DNA of 64,000 nucleotides. It comes from Fodinibius halophilus (lineage in GTDB: Bacteria; Bacteroidota; Rhodothermia; Balneolales; Balneolaceae). The notes under the pieces were generated by a model that worked only from the letters and a program-made list of their open reading frames with translations, did no database searches and was not told the origin of the DNA. The translations under genes were made by a program, and so were the position numbers. Within the stretch, counting starts at the first letter, position 1. Each line of letters begins with the position of its first letter. The DNA lies in assembly GCF_011059105.1 (NCBI RefSeq), contig NZ_JAALLS010000001.1, positions 356,964 through 420,963 on the forward strand, given 5' to 3'. Positions 16,970-26,487 of this stretch are shown here, piece after piece.

Positions 16970-17515
16970 TTACAGATTAAAATAGGTCGCTTGTTCGCGA
17001 GGTATTTGTACCTCTGGATTCTCCTTTTTAACAAACCGCATAATATCTGCAATATCATCAACTTTAAGGGCAATAGAATCTGAATCAACCTCAATTAATT
17101 TCCGATAGTCAGGGGAATCGGCAGTTCGGTATAACAAGTGATAAGAAGTTGAAAAGTCGAAAAGGGCTTCCGATGGTTTGCGTGGATTGCCAGGCGTAAA
17201 CTTCAATGATGTTATGTCATCAACAGGTATTTTTAATGTATCTATATAGTGTTGGCCCTTTTTGATTTCTATTTGCAGGATGCGATCCTCGAAATAGAGT
17301 ACAAACTTGTATAGTGGTTCAGAAAGTACAAAGATACCTCTGAAGCTGATCAAAAAAAGAACAAGAGCAGTCAGTTGTTCGGGATTAAACATATTCCACT
17401 CGATAAAGATGAAAGACCCTGCCAGCAGGTAGGTACCGGCGGAGGTACACACGAAGATTACCAATCCCCAAAAAAGATGGCGACTTTCTTCAAGTATGTG
17501 TAATTCTTTGTACAT
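16970..17515 (-). CDS. Small membrane protein of unknown function, possibly with a PH-like domain
   Basis: The product has 181 residues. Two hydrophobic helices lie near the N-terminus (about 15-35 and 47-66), followed by a soluble region of about 110 residues rich in beta strands. Its pattern (VLYFEDRILQIEIKKG, then DDITSLKFTPG) resembles bacterial PH-like domains that follow paired membrane helices, but the match is only by eye. The ATG at 17515 is preferred to the GTG one codon upstream. It is divergent from gatB, about 140 nt away, and no functional link is evident. Confidence 0.65.
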   Translation of the reverse strand: MYKELHILEESRHLFWGLVIFVCTSAGTYLLAGSFIFIEWNMFNPEQLTALVLFLISFRGIFVLSEPLYKFVLYFEDRILQIEIKKGQHYIDTLKIPVDDITSLKFTPGNPRKPSEALFDFSTSYHLLYRTADSPDYRKLIEVDSDSIALKVDDIADIMRFVKKENPEVQIPREQATYFNL

Positions 17516-17658
17516 CACTTATCGTAGTTTGTAACAATGATACCGCAGATATATGATACTCAAAAGTATTTCTTTAAATTTTAGGATAATCATTAATAAA
17601 AGTCCCAGACGTTTAATATCTTTCGCCATCAAAATTAACTGATAACAAATAGTTGAAC

Positions 17659-19107
17659 ATGAGCAGCTCGGTTCACGATAAATATGAAGCAGTCATTGGG
17701 CTTGAAGTTCACGCCCAGCTCCTAACAGAAAGTAAAGCTTTTGCACCGGTATCCACAGAGTTCGGAGGATCACCCAACACCCAGGTAACCCCATTATGCT
17801 TGGGACATCCGGGAACACTTCCTGTGCTAAACGAAAATCTGGTGCGCTATATTATTAAAATGGGCTTGGCAACCAACTGTGATATTGCTCGCAAATCTAT
17901 TTTTGCCCGTAAAAACTATTTTTACCCGGACCTGCCCAAGGGCTATCAGATCTCGCAATATGAGACTCCGATCTGCCATGACGGGCATATCGGTATTACT
18001 ACAAATGGGGAAGATAAAGAGATCGGCATTACTCGTATCCATATGGAGGAAGATGCCGGTAAGTCTATTCATGATCAAGATCCGTATCATACGCTCATTG
18101 ACTTGAATCGTGCAGGGGTGCCACTTATTGAGATTGTATCTGAGCCGGATATCCGAACTCCTGCCGAAGCGTATGAATATTTAAAGCGAATTAAGCAGAT
18201 TGTGCAATACTTAGAGATCTGCGACGGAAATATGGAAGAGGGTAGTTTGCGCTGCGATGCCAACGTTTCGGTTCGTCCGGTAGGACGAGAAAAATTTGGT
18301 ACTCGTACTGAGCTCAAAAACATGAACTCTTTCCGGAATGTGGAGCGTGCCATTCAGTACGAAATTGATCGCCAGATAGCTCTCATCGAAGAGGGCGGAA
18401 AGGTTGTGCAGCAGACATTGCTTTGGGATGCCAATAAGATGGAAACCCGAACCATGCGTAGCAAAGAAGAAGCGCATGACTATCGTTATTTCCCTGAACC
18501 TGATATTCCTCCTGTTGTTGTTACCGACGAAATGCTCGGTGAGATCAAAGAAGAGCTTCCGGAAATGCCTGATGTGCGAAAGCAGCGGTTTCAGGATGAG
18601 TTTGATATGAGCATTGATGATGCTCAAACGCTTACCGAAGATCGGTATCTCGCAGATTTTTATGAGACGGTACTCTCTTATGCTGAATATCCTAAAGCCG
18701 TAGCTAACCTGATTCTCTCGGAGGTACTGCGAGTACTCAACGAGCGTAGTATTGGAATTAATGATTTTCCTATTTCCGCAGAACGCCTGGCAGGACTTAT
18801 TGAACTTCGGGAAGGCGACAAGATAAATTCTTCGGCTATGACCGAGATTTTTGATGCTATGCTCGAGGAAGAAAAAGAGGCCGAAGCACTTGCAAAAGAG
18901 ATGAACTTAGTACAAGTTTCTGATAGCAGTTTTATAGAACCGATTATTGATGATGTTCTTGAGAAACACCCAGACGAGGTAGCACGATATAAGGATGGTA
19001 AGAAAGGACTTATCGGTTTTTTCATCGGTCAGGTGATGCAACGATCACAGGGAAAAGCGAACCCCAATATGGTTCGTGAAATAATTAGTGATCGATTGAG
19101 TGATTAA
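17659..19107 (+). CDS. gatB: Aspartyl/glutamyl-tRNA(Asn/Gln) amidotransferase subunit B
   Basis: The 482-residue GatB subunit of the GatCAB amidotransferase converts Asp-tRNA(Asn) or Glu-tRNA(Gln) to the amidated forms. Family blocks are GLEVHAQL at the N-terminus, ARKNYFYPDLPKGYQISQ, LIEIVSEPD and SLRCDANVSVRP. The C-terminal YqeY-like tail ends in GFFIGQVMQRSQGKANP, the tRNA-binding GatB signature. The ATG at 17659 is chosen over the TTG two codons upstream. Length is normal. gatA and gatC are not in this window. Confidence 0.96.
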   Translation: MSSSVHDKYEAVIGLEVHAQLLTESKAFAPVSTEFGGSPNTQVTPLCLGHPGTLPVLNENLVRYIIKMGLATNCDIARKSIFARKNYFYPDLPKGYQISQYETPICHDGHIGITTNGEDKEIGITRIHMEEDAGKSIHDQDPYHTLIDLNRAGVPLIEIVSEPDIRTPAEAYEYLKRIKQIVQYLEICDGNMEEGSLRCDANVSVRPVGREKFGTRTELKNMNSFRNVERAIQYEIDRQIALIEEGGKVVQQTLLWDANKMETRTMRSKEEAHDYRYFPEPDIPPVVVTDEMLGEIKEELPEMPDVRKQRFQDEFDMSIDDAQTLTEDRYLADFYETVLSYAEYPKAVANLILSEVLRVLNERSIGINDFPISAERLAGLIELREGDKINSSAMTEIFDAMLEEEKEAEALAKEMNLVQVSDSSFIEPIIDDVLEKHPDEVARYKDGKKGLIGFFIGQVMQRSQGKANPNMVREIISDRLSD

Positions 19108-19155
19108 AATGCGGGATACAGGTTAAATTCTATTCTACTTTACTTTTATAATAAT

Positions 19156-20526
19156 ATGATAGCATATACAAAACGGCTTTTGGGACTAGCCTTTTTAGGG
19201 CTAATGGCTTTGGCATGTTCAAGTGAATCTGGGATAAAAAAAGCTCACATTTCAGCAAACTTTTCTGTTGCTGATTCGATACAGGAGTCGGATGATTACT
19301 CAGGGATTGGCGTAGCTGTCGTAAAAAAGGATTCGGTGAATGCTAATGCTGATACCCTATTTTATGCCACTACTGATTCTAGCGGTAAATTTTCAGGTGA
19401 TGTTACCTTTGAAAAGAAACGAAGATATCCTACCATAATTAGTCGCCATGATACCAATTTAGGTAGGGTAGGTATCATACTTGCTGATGGAGACTCAATA
19501 CGTATTAGTGGGACCCTTCCCACCTTGGAAGAATCATTCTCTATTTCTTCTCCTGAACATGATGCCATGAAATCGTATGAGCGGTTAAATAAAAACTTCA
19601 GCAGAATCCAAAAATATGCACAAGCCGGGCTGTTAAAAGGGGATAGTCTCAGGCAGGAATATTTGAAATTTAGTGATATATACTGGGATCTTTATGCCGA
19701 TAAAAAAGGCACTTTTGCATCAGAGTTAGCAGGTCGCAGAGCTATACAGTTATTACAGGGTATAGATAACCAAAAAATGATGGCACGCCTGCGGGCCGTG
19801 CAAAGCCAGGATAGGTTTAGCGATGTAGGGGCAACAATTGGTAAAAACTATATTGCAAAGACAAGAGGGCTGGACCCGGCACTTAGTTACCTGGATACCT
19901 TGAATGACATTACAGAAAATAAAAACAAATTGATGCATATTAATATGGAACGCATCAAACTCCTTTATGACAGTGCCCGCGTTGATGTCGCTAAAAAAGA
20001 ATTAGAGGCATTTAAAGAGCAGTTTTCTAAAGATTTACGCCCTCAGGACTGGATTGAATCTATGAATTACGATTTGAACTACTTATCCCCAGGAGATACC
20101 ATACCCCAATTTACATTTATGGATAATGGGCAGAAAATAAGTAGAAAATCATTAGTGGGGACTCCATATATTCTGGAGATTACCGATTTGTCTAATAAAC
20201 TGTATCAAAGCCAATTCGATCGAACGGTAGCCATCCACAGTATTTACAAGAATTTTGGTCTGCAGGTGGTAACATTGCCACTCAACCAAAGTCAGGTTAC
20301 AGTAAATGCATTTTTTGAAGAACGAGTTAAACCATGGCCGGTGGCTGATGCACAGTCTTTTGACCGTCAAAAATTATTAGAAAAATTCAATATTCGGTTA
20401 GTTCCTACTCGCTTTTTGATTGATCGTAAAGGGAAAATCATCCGAAAATATGTGGGATCTGAATATCAGGATATTATTAATGGTCTACGAACACTCATTA
20501 AAAAAGAAAAAAAACCAGCATCATGA
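19156..20526 (+). CDS. Lipoprotein with thioredoxin-like C-terminal domain lacking the CxxC motif
   Basis: This 456-residue lipoprotein has a signal peptide ending in ALAC (Cys21). The N-terminal part (about 30-150) is beta-rich and resembles DUF4369-type domains in Bacteroidota thiol-disulfide proteins. A helical middle follows. The C-terminal 130 residues look like a TlpA/AhpC-type thioredoxin fold (DTIPQFTFMDNGQKISR and LVPTRFLIDRKGKIIRKYVG with a cis-Pro-like VPT). No cysteine occurs after the lipid-anchor Cys, so no redox-active pair exists. Its stop overlaps the tpiA start (ATGA), so the two are translationally coupled. A binding or structural role is more likely than redox catalysis. 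Confidence 0.75.
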   Translation: MIAYTKRLLGLAFLGLMALACSSESGIKKAHISANFSVADSIQESDDYSGIGVAVVKKDSVNANADTLFYATTDSSGKFSGDVTFEKKRRYPTIISRHDTNLGRVGIILADGDSIRISGTLPTLEESFSISSPEHDAMKSYERLNKNFSRIQKYAQAGLLKGDSLRQEYLKFSDIYWDLYADKKGTFASELAGRRAIQLLQGIDNQKMMARLRAVQSQDRFSDVGATIGKNYIAKTRGLDPALSYLDTLNDITENKNKLMHINMERIKLLYDSARVDVAKKELEAFKEQFSKDLRPQDWIESMNYDLNYLSPGDTIPQFTFMDNGQKISRKSLVGTPYILEITDLSNKLYQSQFDRTVAIHSIYKNFGLQVVTLPLNQSQVTVNAFFEERVKPWPVADAQSFDRQKLLEKFNIRLVPTRFLIDRKGKIIRKYVGSEYQDIINGLRTLIKKEKKPAS

Positions 20527-21293
20527 GGAATTTTTTAATTGCCGGTAACTGGAAAATGAATTGTGGCATTTCAGCTACGAACAAACTTCTAAACGGTATA
20601 AAAGAGATTACGACCTCCTTACCGGATGGAGTAGATGGGTTGGTATGTCCACCATCGATCTCTCTGCAAACAGCAGCTGATGTGCTGGAAGATATTGAAG
20701 GTATGACCTTAGGTGCACAGAATGTGCACTTCGAAGACAATGGTGCCTACACCGGTGAAATTAGTACCCAGATGCTGAATGAGGTTGGAAGTGAATATGT
20801 GATTCTGGGTCATTCGGAACGACGAGAATACTTTGGCGAAACCGATAAGATTGTGAATGCTAAAGTGCTAAAATCGTTGGAAGATGGGTTGAAGACTGTT
20901 ATATGTGTAGGAGAATCACTGAAAGAACGTAAAGCAGATGAACACAAATTGCGGGTACGTAAACAGGTTCAGGCTGCGCTTACAGGCGTAGAAGATGGAG
21001 ATGCTACTAACGTGGTTATCGCATATGAACCTATCTGGGCAATAGGTACCGGAGAAACAGCCACGCCCGATCAAGCCCAAGAGATGCATAAAATGATTCG
21101 GTCAGTTCTTGAAGGGGTCTTTAACCAAGAAAGCGCTAGTAAGATTCAGATACTGTATGGTGGAAGCATGAAACCTCATAACGCCGAAGAGCTATTGCAA
21201 CAACCTGATGTCGACGGCGGATTGATTGGTGGAGCGTCGTTAAAAGCTGATAGTTTTACTGAGATTATTGATATCGCAAAGCAATTAGTCTAA
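20523..21293 (+). CDS. tpiA: Triosephosphate isomerase
   Basis: The 256-residue glycolytic enzyme interconverts dihydroxyacetone phosphate and glyceraldehyde-3-phosphate. Visible active-site elements are Asn9/Lys11 in GNWKMN, His97 in ILGHSERR and Glu169 in AYEPIWAIGTG. The phosphate-binding C-terminal block YGGSMKPHNAEELL is also present. Length is normal for the family. The start codon overlaps the stop of the thioredoxin-like lipoprotein gene by 4 nt, and purD follows about 105 nt later. Confidence 0.97.
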   Translation: MRNFLIAGNWKMNCGISATNKLLNGIKEITTSLPDGVDGLVCPPSISLQTAADVLEDIEGMTLGAQNVHFEDNGAYTGEISTQMLNEVGSEYVILGHSERREYFGETDKIVNAKVLKSLEDGLKTVICVGESLKERKADEHKLRVRKQVQAALTGVEDGDATNVVIAYEPIWAIGTGETATPDQAQEMHKMIRSVLEGVFNQESASKIQILYGGSMKPHNAEELLQQPDVDGGLIGGASLKADSFTEIIDIAKQLV

Positions 21294-21398
21294 AGTCCCG
21301 AAAATGCGTGCCTGATTGTTTTATAACTTGCAGGGCGTCGTAACAACATTTCTAACAAAAATTTCTATTTCCAGGAAGAACAAATTAAAGAGAAACAG

Positions 21399-22682
21399 AT
21401 GAATGTATTACTTCTAGGAAGCGGTGGTCGTGAACATGCAATGGCGTGGAGTATCGCCAACTCAGATAAGTTGGATCAGCTATATATCGCCCCGGGGAAT
21501 CCCGGTACGGCTACGGTAGGGACCAACGTTGAGTTATCATTGTCAGACTTTGATGCTATCCTTGAATTTATCGAGGATAAAAAGGTGGATTTAACGGTTG
21601 TGGGGCCGGAAAAGCCGTTGGTCAATGGAATCACCGATTACCTTGAAGAAAAAGGGCATAGCGTTTTTGGCCCATCCAAGTATGCCGCCCAGCTCGAAGG
21701 CAGTAAAAAGTTCGCTAACGAGTTTATGAAAGAAAACCGTATCCCCACGGCAGACTTTGAAACCTATACCCGGAAAGAGTTTGATAAAGCACTCACGGTT
21801 ATAAAATCAAAAGATAAGTACCCGGTAGTGCTAAAGGCTGATGGGCTTGCCGGAGGAAAAGGAGTGTTTATTTGTGAAACAGAAGAAGAGGTAGAAAAAC
21901 GACTTAACGAACTTAAAAAGAATGATAAATTCCAGGATGCTGCCCAGACGTTGGTAGTAGAGGAATTTATGGAAGGGCAGGAAGCTTCGGTATTTGTTAT
22001 TTCTGATGGGCAAACTGCTAAGATCCTGCATTATGCGCAAGATCATAAACGTGTCGGGGATGGAGATACCGGTCTCAATACCGGCGGGATGGGGGCTTAT
22101 GCACCCACTCCGGTAATAGGAAACCGGATGCTCCAGCGAGTGGAAAAGGAGATTATCTTACCAACGATATCGGCCATGTTGCTCGATGAACACCCCTACA
22201 AAGGTATTCTCTATTGTGGGCTCATGATCACGGTAGATGGCCCCAAAGTCGTAGAATATAACTGCAGGCTGGGAGATCCCGAATGCCAGGCTATTTTACC
22301 TGCTCTTGAGTCAGACTTCCTTGATTTAATGTATGCTGCAGCTAACGGCCAGCTAGATTCCAAAGAAGTAGCTATCGATAAATTGTATCGGTGTTGTGTG
22401 GTCTTGGCTTCTGATGGGTACCCGGTAGAATATGAGAAGGGCAAAGAGATTGCCGGTATCGATGAAGTTTCTGAGGATGCATTGGTATTTCATGCAGGAA
22501 CAAAAGAAGAAGACGGCACAATTTACACCGACGGCGGACGAGTAATGAGTGTAGTAGGAGCTGCTGATACGTTAGAAAAGGCTATTGAGAAGACTTATAA
22601 CGAAGTTGACAAAATTTCGTTTGAGAATAAATACAATCGCACTGATATCGGTGCAAAAGGTTTAAAATATCAAGATCACTAG
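21399..22682 (+). CDS. purD: Phosphoribosylamine-glycine ligase
   Basis: The 427-residue ATP-grasp enzyme performs the second step of de novo purine synthesis, joining glycine to phosphoribosylamine. The N-terminal GSGGREHAMAWS, the LKADGLAGGKGV block of the ATP-grasp fold, GLNTGGMGAYAPTP and EYNCRLGDPECQ are all characteristic. Length matches the usual 420-430 residues. It ends 40 nt before the convergent menE gene, with no clear terminator in between. Confidence 0.97.
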   Translation: MNVLLLGSGGREHAMAWSIANSDKLDQLYIAPGNPGTATVGTNVELSLSDFDAILEFIEDKKVDLTVVGPEKPLVNGITDYLEEKGHSVFGPSKYAAQLEGSKKFANEFMKENRIPTADFETYTRKEFDKALTVIKSKDKYPVVLKADGLAGGKGVFICETEEEVEKRLNELKKNDKFQDAAQTLVVEEFMEGQEASVFVISDGQTAKILHYAQDHKRVGDGDTGLNTGGMGAYAPTPVIGNRMLQRVEKEIILPTISAMLLDEHPYKGILYCGLMITVDGPKVVEYNCRLGDPECQAILPALESDFLDLMYAAANGQLDSKEVAIDKLYRCCVVLASDGYPVEYEKGKEIAGIDEVSEDALVFHAGTKEEDGTIYTDGGRVMSVVGAADTLEKAIEKTYNEVDKISFENKYNRTDIGAKGLKYQDH

Positions 22683-22722
22683 GGCTGTCTGGCTTATAGC
22701 AAATAAGGGAATTGGTATCCTG

Positions 22723-24222
22723 CTAAGTACCATTGCTAAAGAGTTTAGGAAGGTTGCTGCGTTCTATTTTACCGGTTCTTGTTTTGGGTATATTCTCAAC
22801 CCGAATAATCTTTTTTGGGATTTTAAAAGGTGCCAACTCTGACGACAGGGAACTAAGCAGGGTTTGTTCGTCAAAAGAATGATTTTCTTCGGGTACTACA
22901 ACGGCAACAACCTTTTGTCCCCACTCTTCATCAGGCAACCCAAATACAGCGGCTTCAGAGATATCAGTTAATTTGGTAAGTGCTTTTTCTACCTCAAAAG
23001 GCGAGACATTTTCTCCCCCGGTAATAATAAGGTCAGACCGCCGTGTTTCTATGAATAGTTGATCATTGGCGTTTAGATGCCCAAAGTCACCTGTATTGAA
23101 CCAGCCATTACTGTCAAAAGTTTCAGAATCAGGTAGATTGCGGTAGCCATCGAAAACTTGGGGGCCTTTTAGCCAAATTGAGCCCGAGTTATTAAAGCCA
23201 ACCGGGTTACCATCTTTATCTCGAATTTGAATTTGGTTAGGTGTAAAAACCTGTCCCACACTACTCATTGGCCCGTAAGTACCACTCGGCTTTAAAATGG
23301 GGTTAGCAGCAATTTGGGCGCATGTCTCTGTCATTCCATAGCTGGGCACCAAAGGTACTCCGCTATCATTGCACCTTTTAACCAATGCGGGATCTATGGG
23401 ACCCCCACCCAGCAAAATTGCTTTGAAATTATTGTGTACGTGAAATCCCTGCCGGTCAAGCAACCGTTTAAGCATAGTGGGGACCAGTGAAGCAGCTTGG
23501 AATAACTTGTTTTCAGAAAGAAAGGTATGGATCATTTTAGGATGAAAGCTTTTCATCCTAAAAATGGAGGTTCCATATAATAAAGAACGCAAAATAATTG
23601 AAATGCCACCTATATGATTCAGGGGCAGACAAAGCAGCCAAAAATGGTTAAGCCTGGGTTTAAAGTTTTCTGCCGAAGCTTTGGCGGCGAAATACATTTG
23701 CCTGCGTTTAAGAGGTACTGTTTTAGGAGTACCTGAAGTACCTGAAGTGAAGAAGTATCCGAATATATTATTGGGATCAGTTTGTGGAGTAAACTGTTCG
23801 GCGGCATATCCCAGCTTGACATCAACATTGAGTGATCGCGGTAAGTCCAGTTGCTTAATGCTAATTTGATGCGGATAGTCCAGTTTCTTTTGTGCTTCTT
23901 TACTGCTGAAAATTAGACCGGGTTGTATATTTTGAAGCTGTTTTTCCAGCTCCGAAGAGGTAGCATGGCGATTAAAAGAGATAAAAGGGATACCCAGATT
24001 CCAACAGGCGGCAATGGCAAAAACAAGGGTATCAGAAGAGGGTGCAATAAAACCAACTGGTTTATCAAAATCGTGATCAAAGTCGAATAAAAATTGCAGG
24101 AAAAAGCACTCAAATTGTTTCAAATCTCCGTAGCTATGTAACCCAAAACTAGATCCAAGAAAAAGATCTTCATCCCTGGGCGGAGAAAATGTGGGTACCT
24201 TATTTTTAAATTTCTTTTTCAC
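22723..24222 (-). CDS. menE: o-Succinylbenzoate-CoA ligase
   Basis: This 499-residue AMP-binding ligase is assigned to menaquinone synthesis, activating o-succinylbenzoate with CoA. The P-loop-like FTSGTSGTPKTVPLKRRQ, the SYGMTETCAQ motif, the GWFNTGDFGHL hinge region and the C-terminal IPKTRTGKIERSNL with its catalytic Lys are present. The specific function rests on position: it overlaps menC by 4 nt (GTGA, with a GTG start). Other acyl-CoA ligases share the motifs, so context decides the name. It is last of the menA-menC-menE operon. Confidence 0.93.
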   Translation of the reverse strand: MKKKFKNKVPTFSPPRDEDLFLGSSFGLHSYGDLKQFECFFLQFLFDFDHDFDKPVGFIAPSSDTLVFAIAACWNLGIPFISFNRHATSSELEKQLQNIQPGLIFSSKEAQKKLDYPHQISIKQLDLPRSLNVDVKLGYAAEQFTPQTDPNNIFGYFFTSGTSGTPKTVPLKRRQMYFAAKASAENFKPRLNHFWLLCLPLNHIGGISIILRSLLYGTSIFRMKSFHPKMIHTFLSENKLFQAASLVPTMLKRLLDRQGFHVHNNFKAILLGGGPIDPALVKRCNDSGVPLVPSYGMTETCAQIAANPILKPSGTYGPMSSVGQVFTPNQIQIRDKDGNPVGFNNSGSIWLKGPQVFDGYRNLPDSETFDSNGWFNTGDFGHLNANDQLFIETRRSDLIITGGENVSPFEVEKALTKLTDISEAAVFGLPDEEWGQKVVAVVVPEENHSFDEQTLLSSLSSELAPFKIPKKIIRVENIPKTRTGKIERSNLPKLFSNGT

Positions 24223-25307
24223 TTCTGGAGTCTAATTGGAGATAATTGATTTAATATATTTGGATCTATCGTAAAGGGTATTTCTGATAAAGGAATTTGA
24301 TATTCCCCATTTAATATACAATTTGAGTCGTCAATTAAATCTCGGGCAAGTAATGTTCCTGTCATTAACCCATGTGCTGTCTGTCTGTTACCAAATCCCG
24401 ACGAGAAAATGGCAGTCATTATACGTCCGATGCCACTTTCCAGGCTTGTAGTAAGCACTGTTTTATTATCATGAGTATTGGCAAGCCTATTTGTTGCAAA
24501 TATTTTTTTAAAATTTCCTAATAACATCGGTTTTAGGATAACATAAGAAGTAAAGGGTAAAATATTTGGCCACCAGTCGGTGTGTATTATAGATTCATCG
24601 ATTCCTATAGGCAATTCAATGTTTTGAGTAAGATCCTCATAATTTTGTGGTGAAGGTTGAGCTATTGGTTCTTCTAAATATTCAATACCTAAGGATGAAA
24701 ATCTATTGCAATTTGTAATGGCTTCTTTTAGGGGCCATGCCTGGTTTGCATCGAGCCTGACCGTTAAATCAGGATATATAGAACGAATTTCCCGAAGTTG
24801 TTGGTATTCTATTTTGACATTACGACCTACTTTAAACTTAATTGTTTTAAACCCCTTATTAACAAACTGTTTTACCTCTGCGAAAATATTATCCGATAAA
24901 AGATCCCCTAAAGCATTTATTTTTATTGAAGTCTGTAACTGTGAGAATAAAATTTGGGACATTGTAGTTCCCTTGTTTTGAGCAGTAATTTGATAGGCAA
25001 GCGTATCGAGCCCAAAAGCTAGTTCGTTAGCCAGAGAAGTAGTCTCATAAACTTTTTGTAGGGAGGTGACAGGCTCTGTACTGTTTAATGCTTCACTGAT
25101 GTCTGCAACATTGATTTTAAGTTCACCAACTATTTTATCAAGTGATTTTTTTGAAAAGCCGGGGAGGGGAGCGGCTTCTCCAAATACCGTTCTTCCATCA
25201 TCACAGGGATACTCAAGGAGAATACCTGTTCTGTGTTTAAAGGATTTGTTGCTGGTATTTAGATTTTTTTTAAAAGGGAGATAATATTGATAAGCAGTTA
25301 ATTTCAT
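24219..25307 (-). CDS. menC: o-Succinylbenzoate synthase
   Basis: The 362-residue enolase-superfamily enzyme dehydrates SHCHC to o-succinylbenzoate. The barrel motifs are visible: the KFK lysine pair at 157/159, RLDAN with Asp196, YLEEP with Glu213, GIDES with Asp237, and Lys259 in ILKPM. These supply the general acid/base lysines and three metal ligands expected for the family. It overlaps menA upstream by 4 nt (ATGA) and menE downstream by 4 nt, so the three genes are translationally coupled. Confidence 0.94.
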   Translation of the reverse strand: MKLTAYQYYLPFKKNLNTSNKSFKHRTGILLEYPCDDGRTVFGEAAPLPGFSKKSLDKIVGELKINVADISEALNSTEPVTSLQKVYETTSLANELAFGLDTLAYQITAQNKGTTMSQILFSQLQTSIKINALGDLLSDNIFAEVKQFVNKGFKTIKFKVGRNVKIEYQQLREIRSIYPDLTVRLDANQAWPLKEAITNCNRFSSLGIEYLEEPIAQPSPQNYEDLTQNIELPIGIDESIIHTDWWPNILPFTSYVILKPMLLGNFKKIFATNRLANTHDNKTVLTTSLESGIGRIMTAIFSSGFGNRQTAHGLMTGTLLARDLIDDSNCILNGEYQIPLSEIPFTIDPNILNQLSPIRLQK

Positions 25308-26200
25308 AATACATCTAAAATAATACCGATGCTAAATAGAACTCCAAAGACAACCATTAGCTGTGCAGTTCGTTCAAGTGTGTTATTTAATTTTCTTTTA
25401 TCTTGAATAGTCCATATTTGGTAAAGTAATATAATAGCTCCGGGTGTACTTAGGTAGGGAATTAAAATATATGCGCTATATTGCAAAGCGTAATAAAAAT
25501 ACAGCGGTATCGCCCAGCTAATGATCAGCATTAATGCATATTCCCAACGCAGAACATCTTCTCCAAAGAGAACTCCAAGGGTATTTTTGCCGGCCGGTCC
25601 GTCTTGTTCCACATCCCTTAAATTATTGACAACTAATATATTTGTAGAGAGCGCTCCTACCGCAAATGAGGCCCACAATGAGGGTAGACTCCATTCCAGG
25701 GCATTTACGTAGTAAGTGCCCATGACGGCTACAATTCCAAAAAACAGGAAAACAAAGAGATCGCCAAGTCCATTATAACCGAGAGGAAAAGGTCCGCCAG
25801 TATATAGAATGCCACATATTAATGATATTATGCCAACTGCTAAAATGACCCATCCCGCATGCCAAACCAGGTAGAGTCCCAGTAAGAAGGCAAGTCCCAT
25901 TGTGATGATAGTGGCATTGCGCATGGTATCGGCAGAAATTTGACCTGCCGCGGTCGCACGTTCAAAGCCAATGCGGTCATCGGTATCGGCTCCCTTTTTA
26001 AAATCAAAATAATCATTAGCAAAGTTGGTACCGATCTGTATCAAAAAGGCACATAGTAAAGCAATTAGGGTAGGGAGGAGATCAAAAGTAGCATTGTGAA
26101 ATGCAAGAGATGCACCAACACAAACGGGCACAAATGCAGCGGCCAATGTCTGGGGACGCGCAGCCTGAATCCAAATGCTCAGATTTTTAGTGTCTGACAT
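25304..26200 (-). CDS. menA: 1,4-Dihydroxy-2-naphthoate polyprenyltransferase
   Basis: This 298-residue integral membrane UbiA-family prenyltransferase attaches the polyprenyl chain to DHNA. The first Asp-rich motif NDYFDFKKGAD begins at residue 62, followed by DRIGFERATAAGQIS. A second motif, NNLRDVEQD, lies in the later half. Hydrophobic helices cover most of the sequence. It is first in the menA-menC-menE operon. The upstream 287 nt, shared with the divergent glutamine synthetase gene, should hold its promoter. Confidence 0.95.
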   Translation of the reverse strand: MSDTKNLSIWIQAARPQTLAAAFVPVCVGASLAFHNATFDLLPTLIALLCAFLIQIGTNFANDYFDFKKGADTDDRIGFERATAAGQISADTMRNATIITMGLAFLLGLYLVWHAGWVILAVGIISLICGILYTGGPFPLGYNGLGDLFVFLFFGIVAVMGTYYVNALEWSLPSLWASFAVGALSTNILVVNNLRDVEQDGPAGKNTLGVLFGEDVLRWEYALMLIISWAIPLYFYYALQYSAYILIPYLSTPGAIILLYQIWTIQDKRKLNNTLERTAQLMVVFGVLFSIGIILDVL

Positions 26201-26487
26201 AGTAAAATAAGGGGTAAAAAATGTGGATAATTTGTTGATCCAATTATAGTAATAAATCCTCTGCTTAAAAAAACAAGCCTTGACCGCATTTATACAAAAT
26301 TAAATTAGATCGCAGTAGGCAAAATGACTACAAAACTTAAAAAAGTTAAAATTAAAGTTGTTTATACCTTTTTAATTAATGTGTTTATAAATTTTTAATT
26401 AAAATTTTTGTGCAAAACGAAAAATCTTGATTATTTTAAGAGCGACTTAAAAACGATCACCAAAAAAATAAATAACACACTACTTTA

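Noticed and set aside
26201..26487. Named nitrogen-control site in the menA/glutamine synthetase divergent spacer
   Set aside because: The stretch is AT-rich and partly palindromic, but it matches no sigma-54 or NtcA-type consensus that I could confirm.
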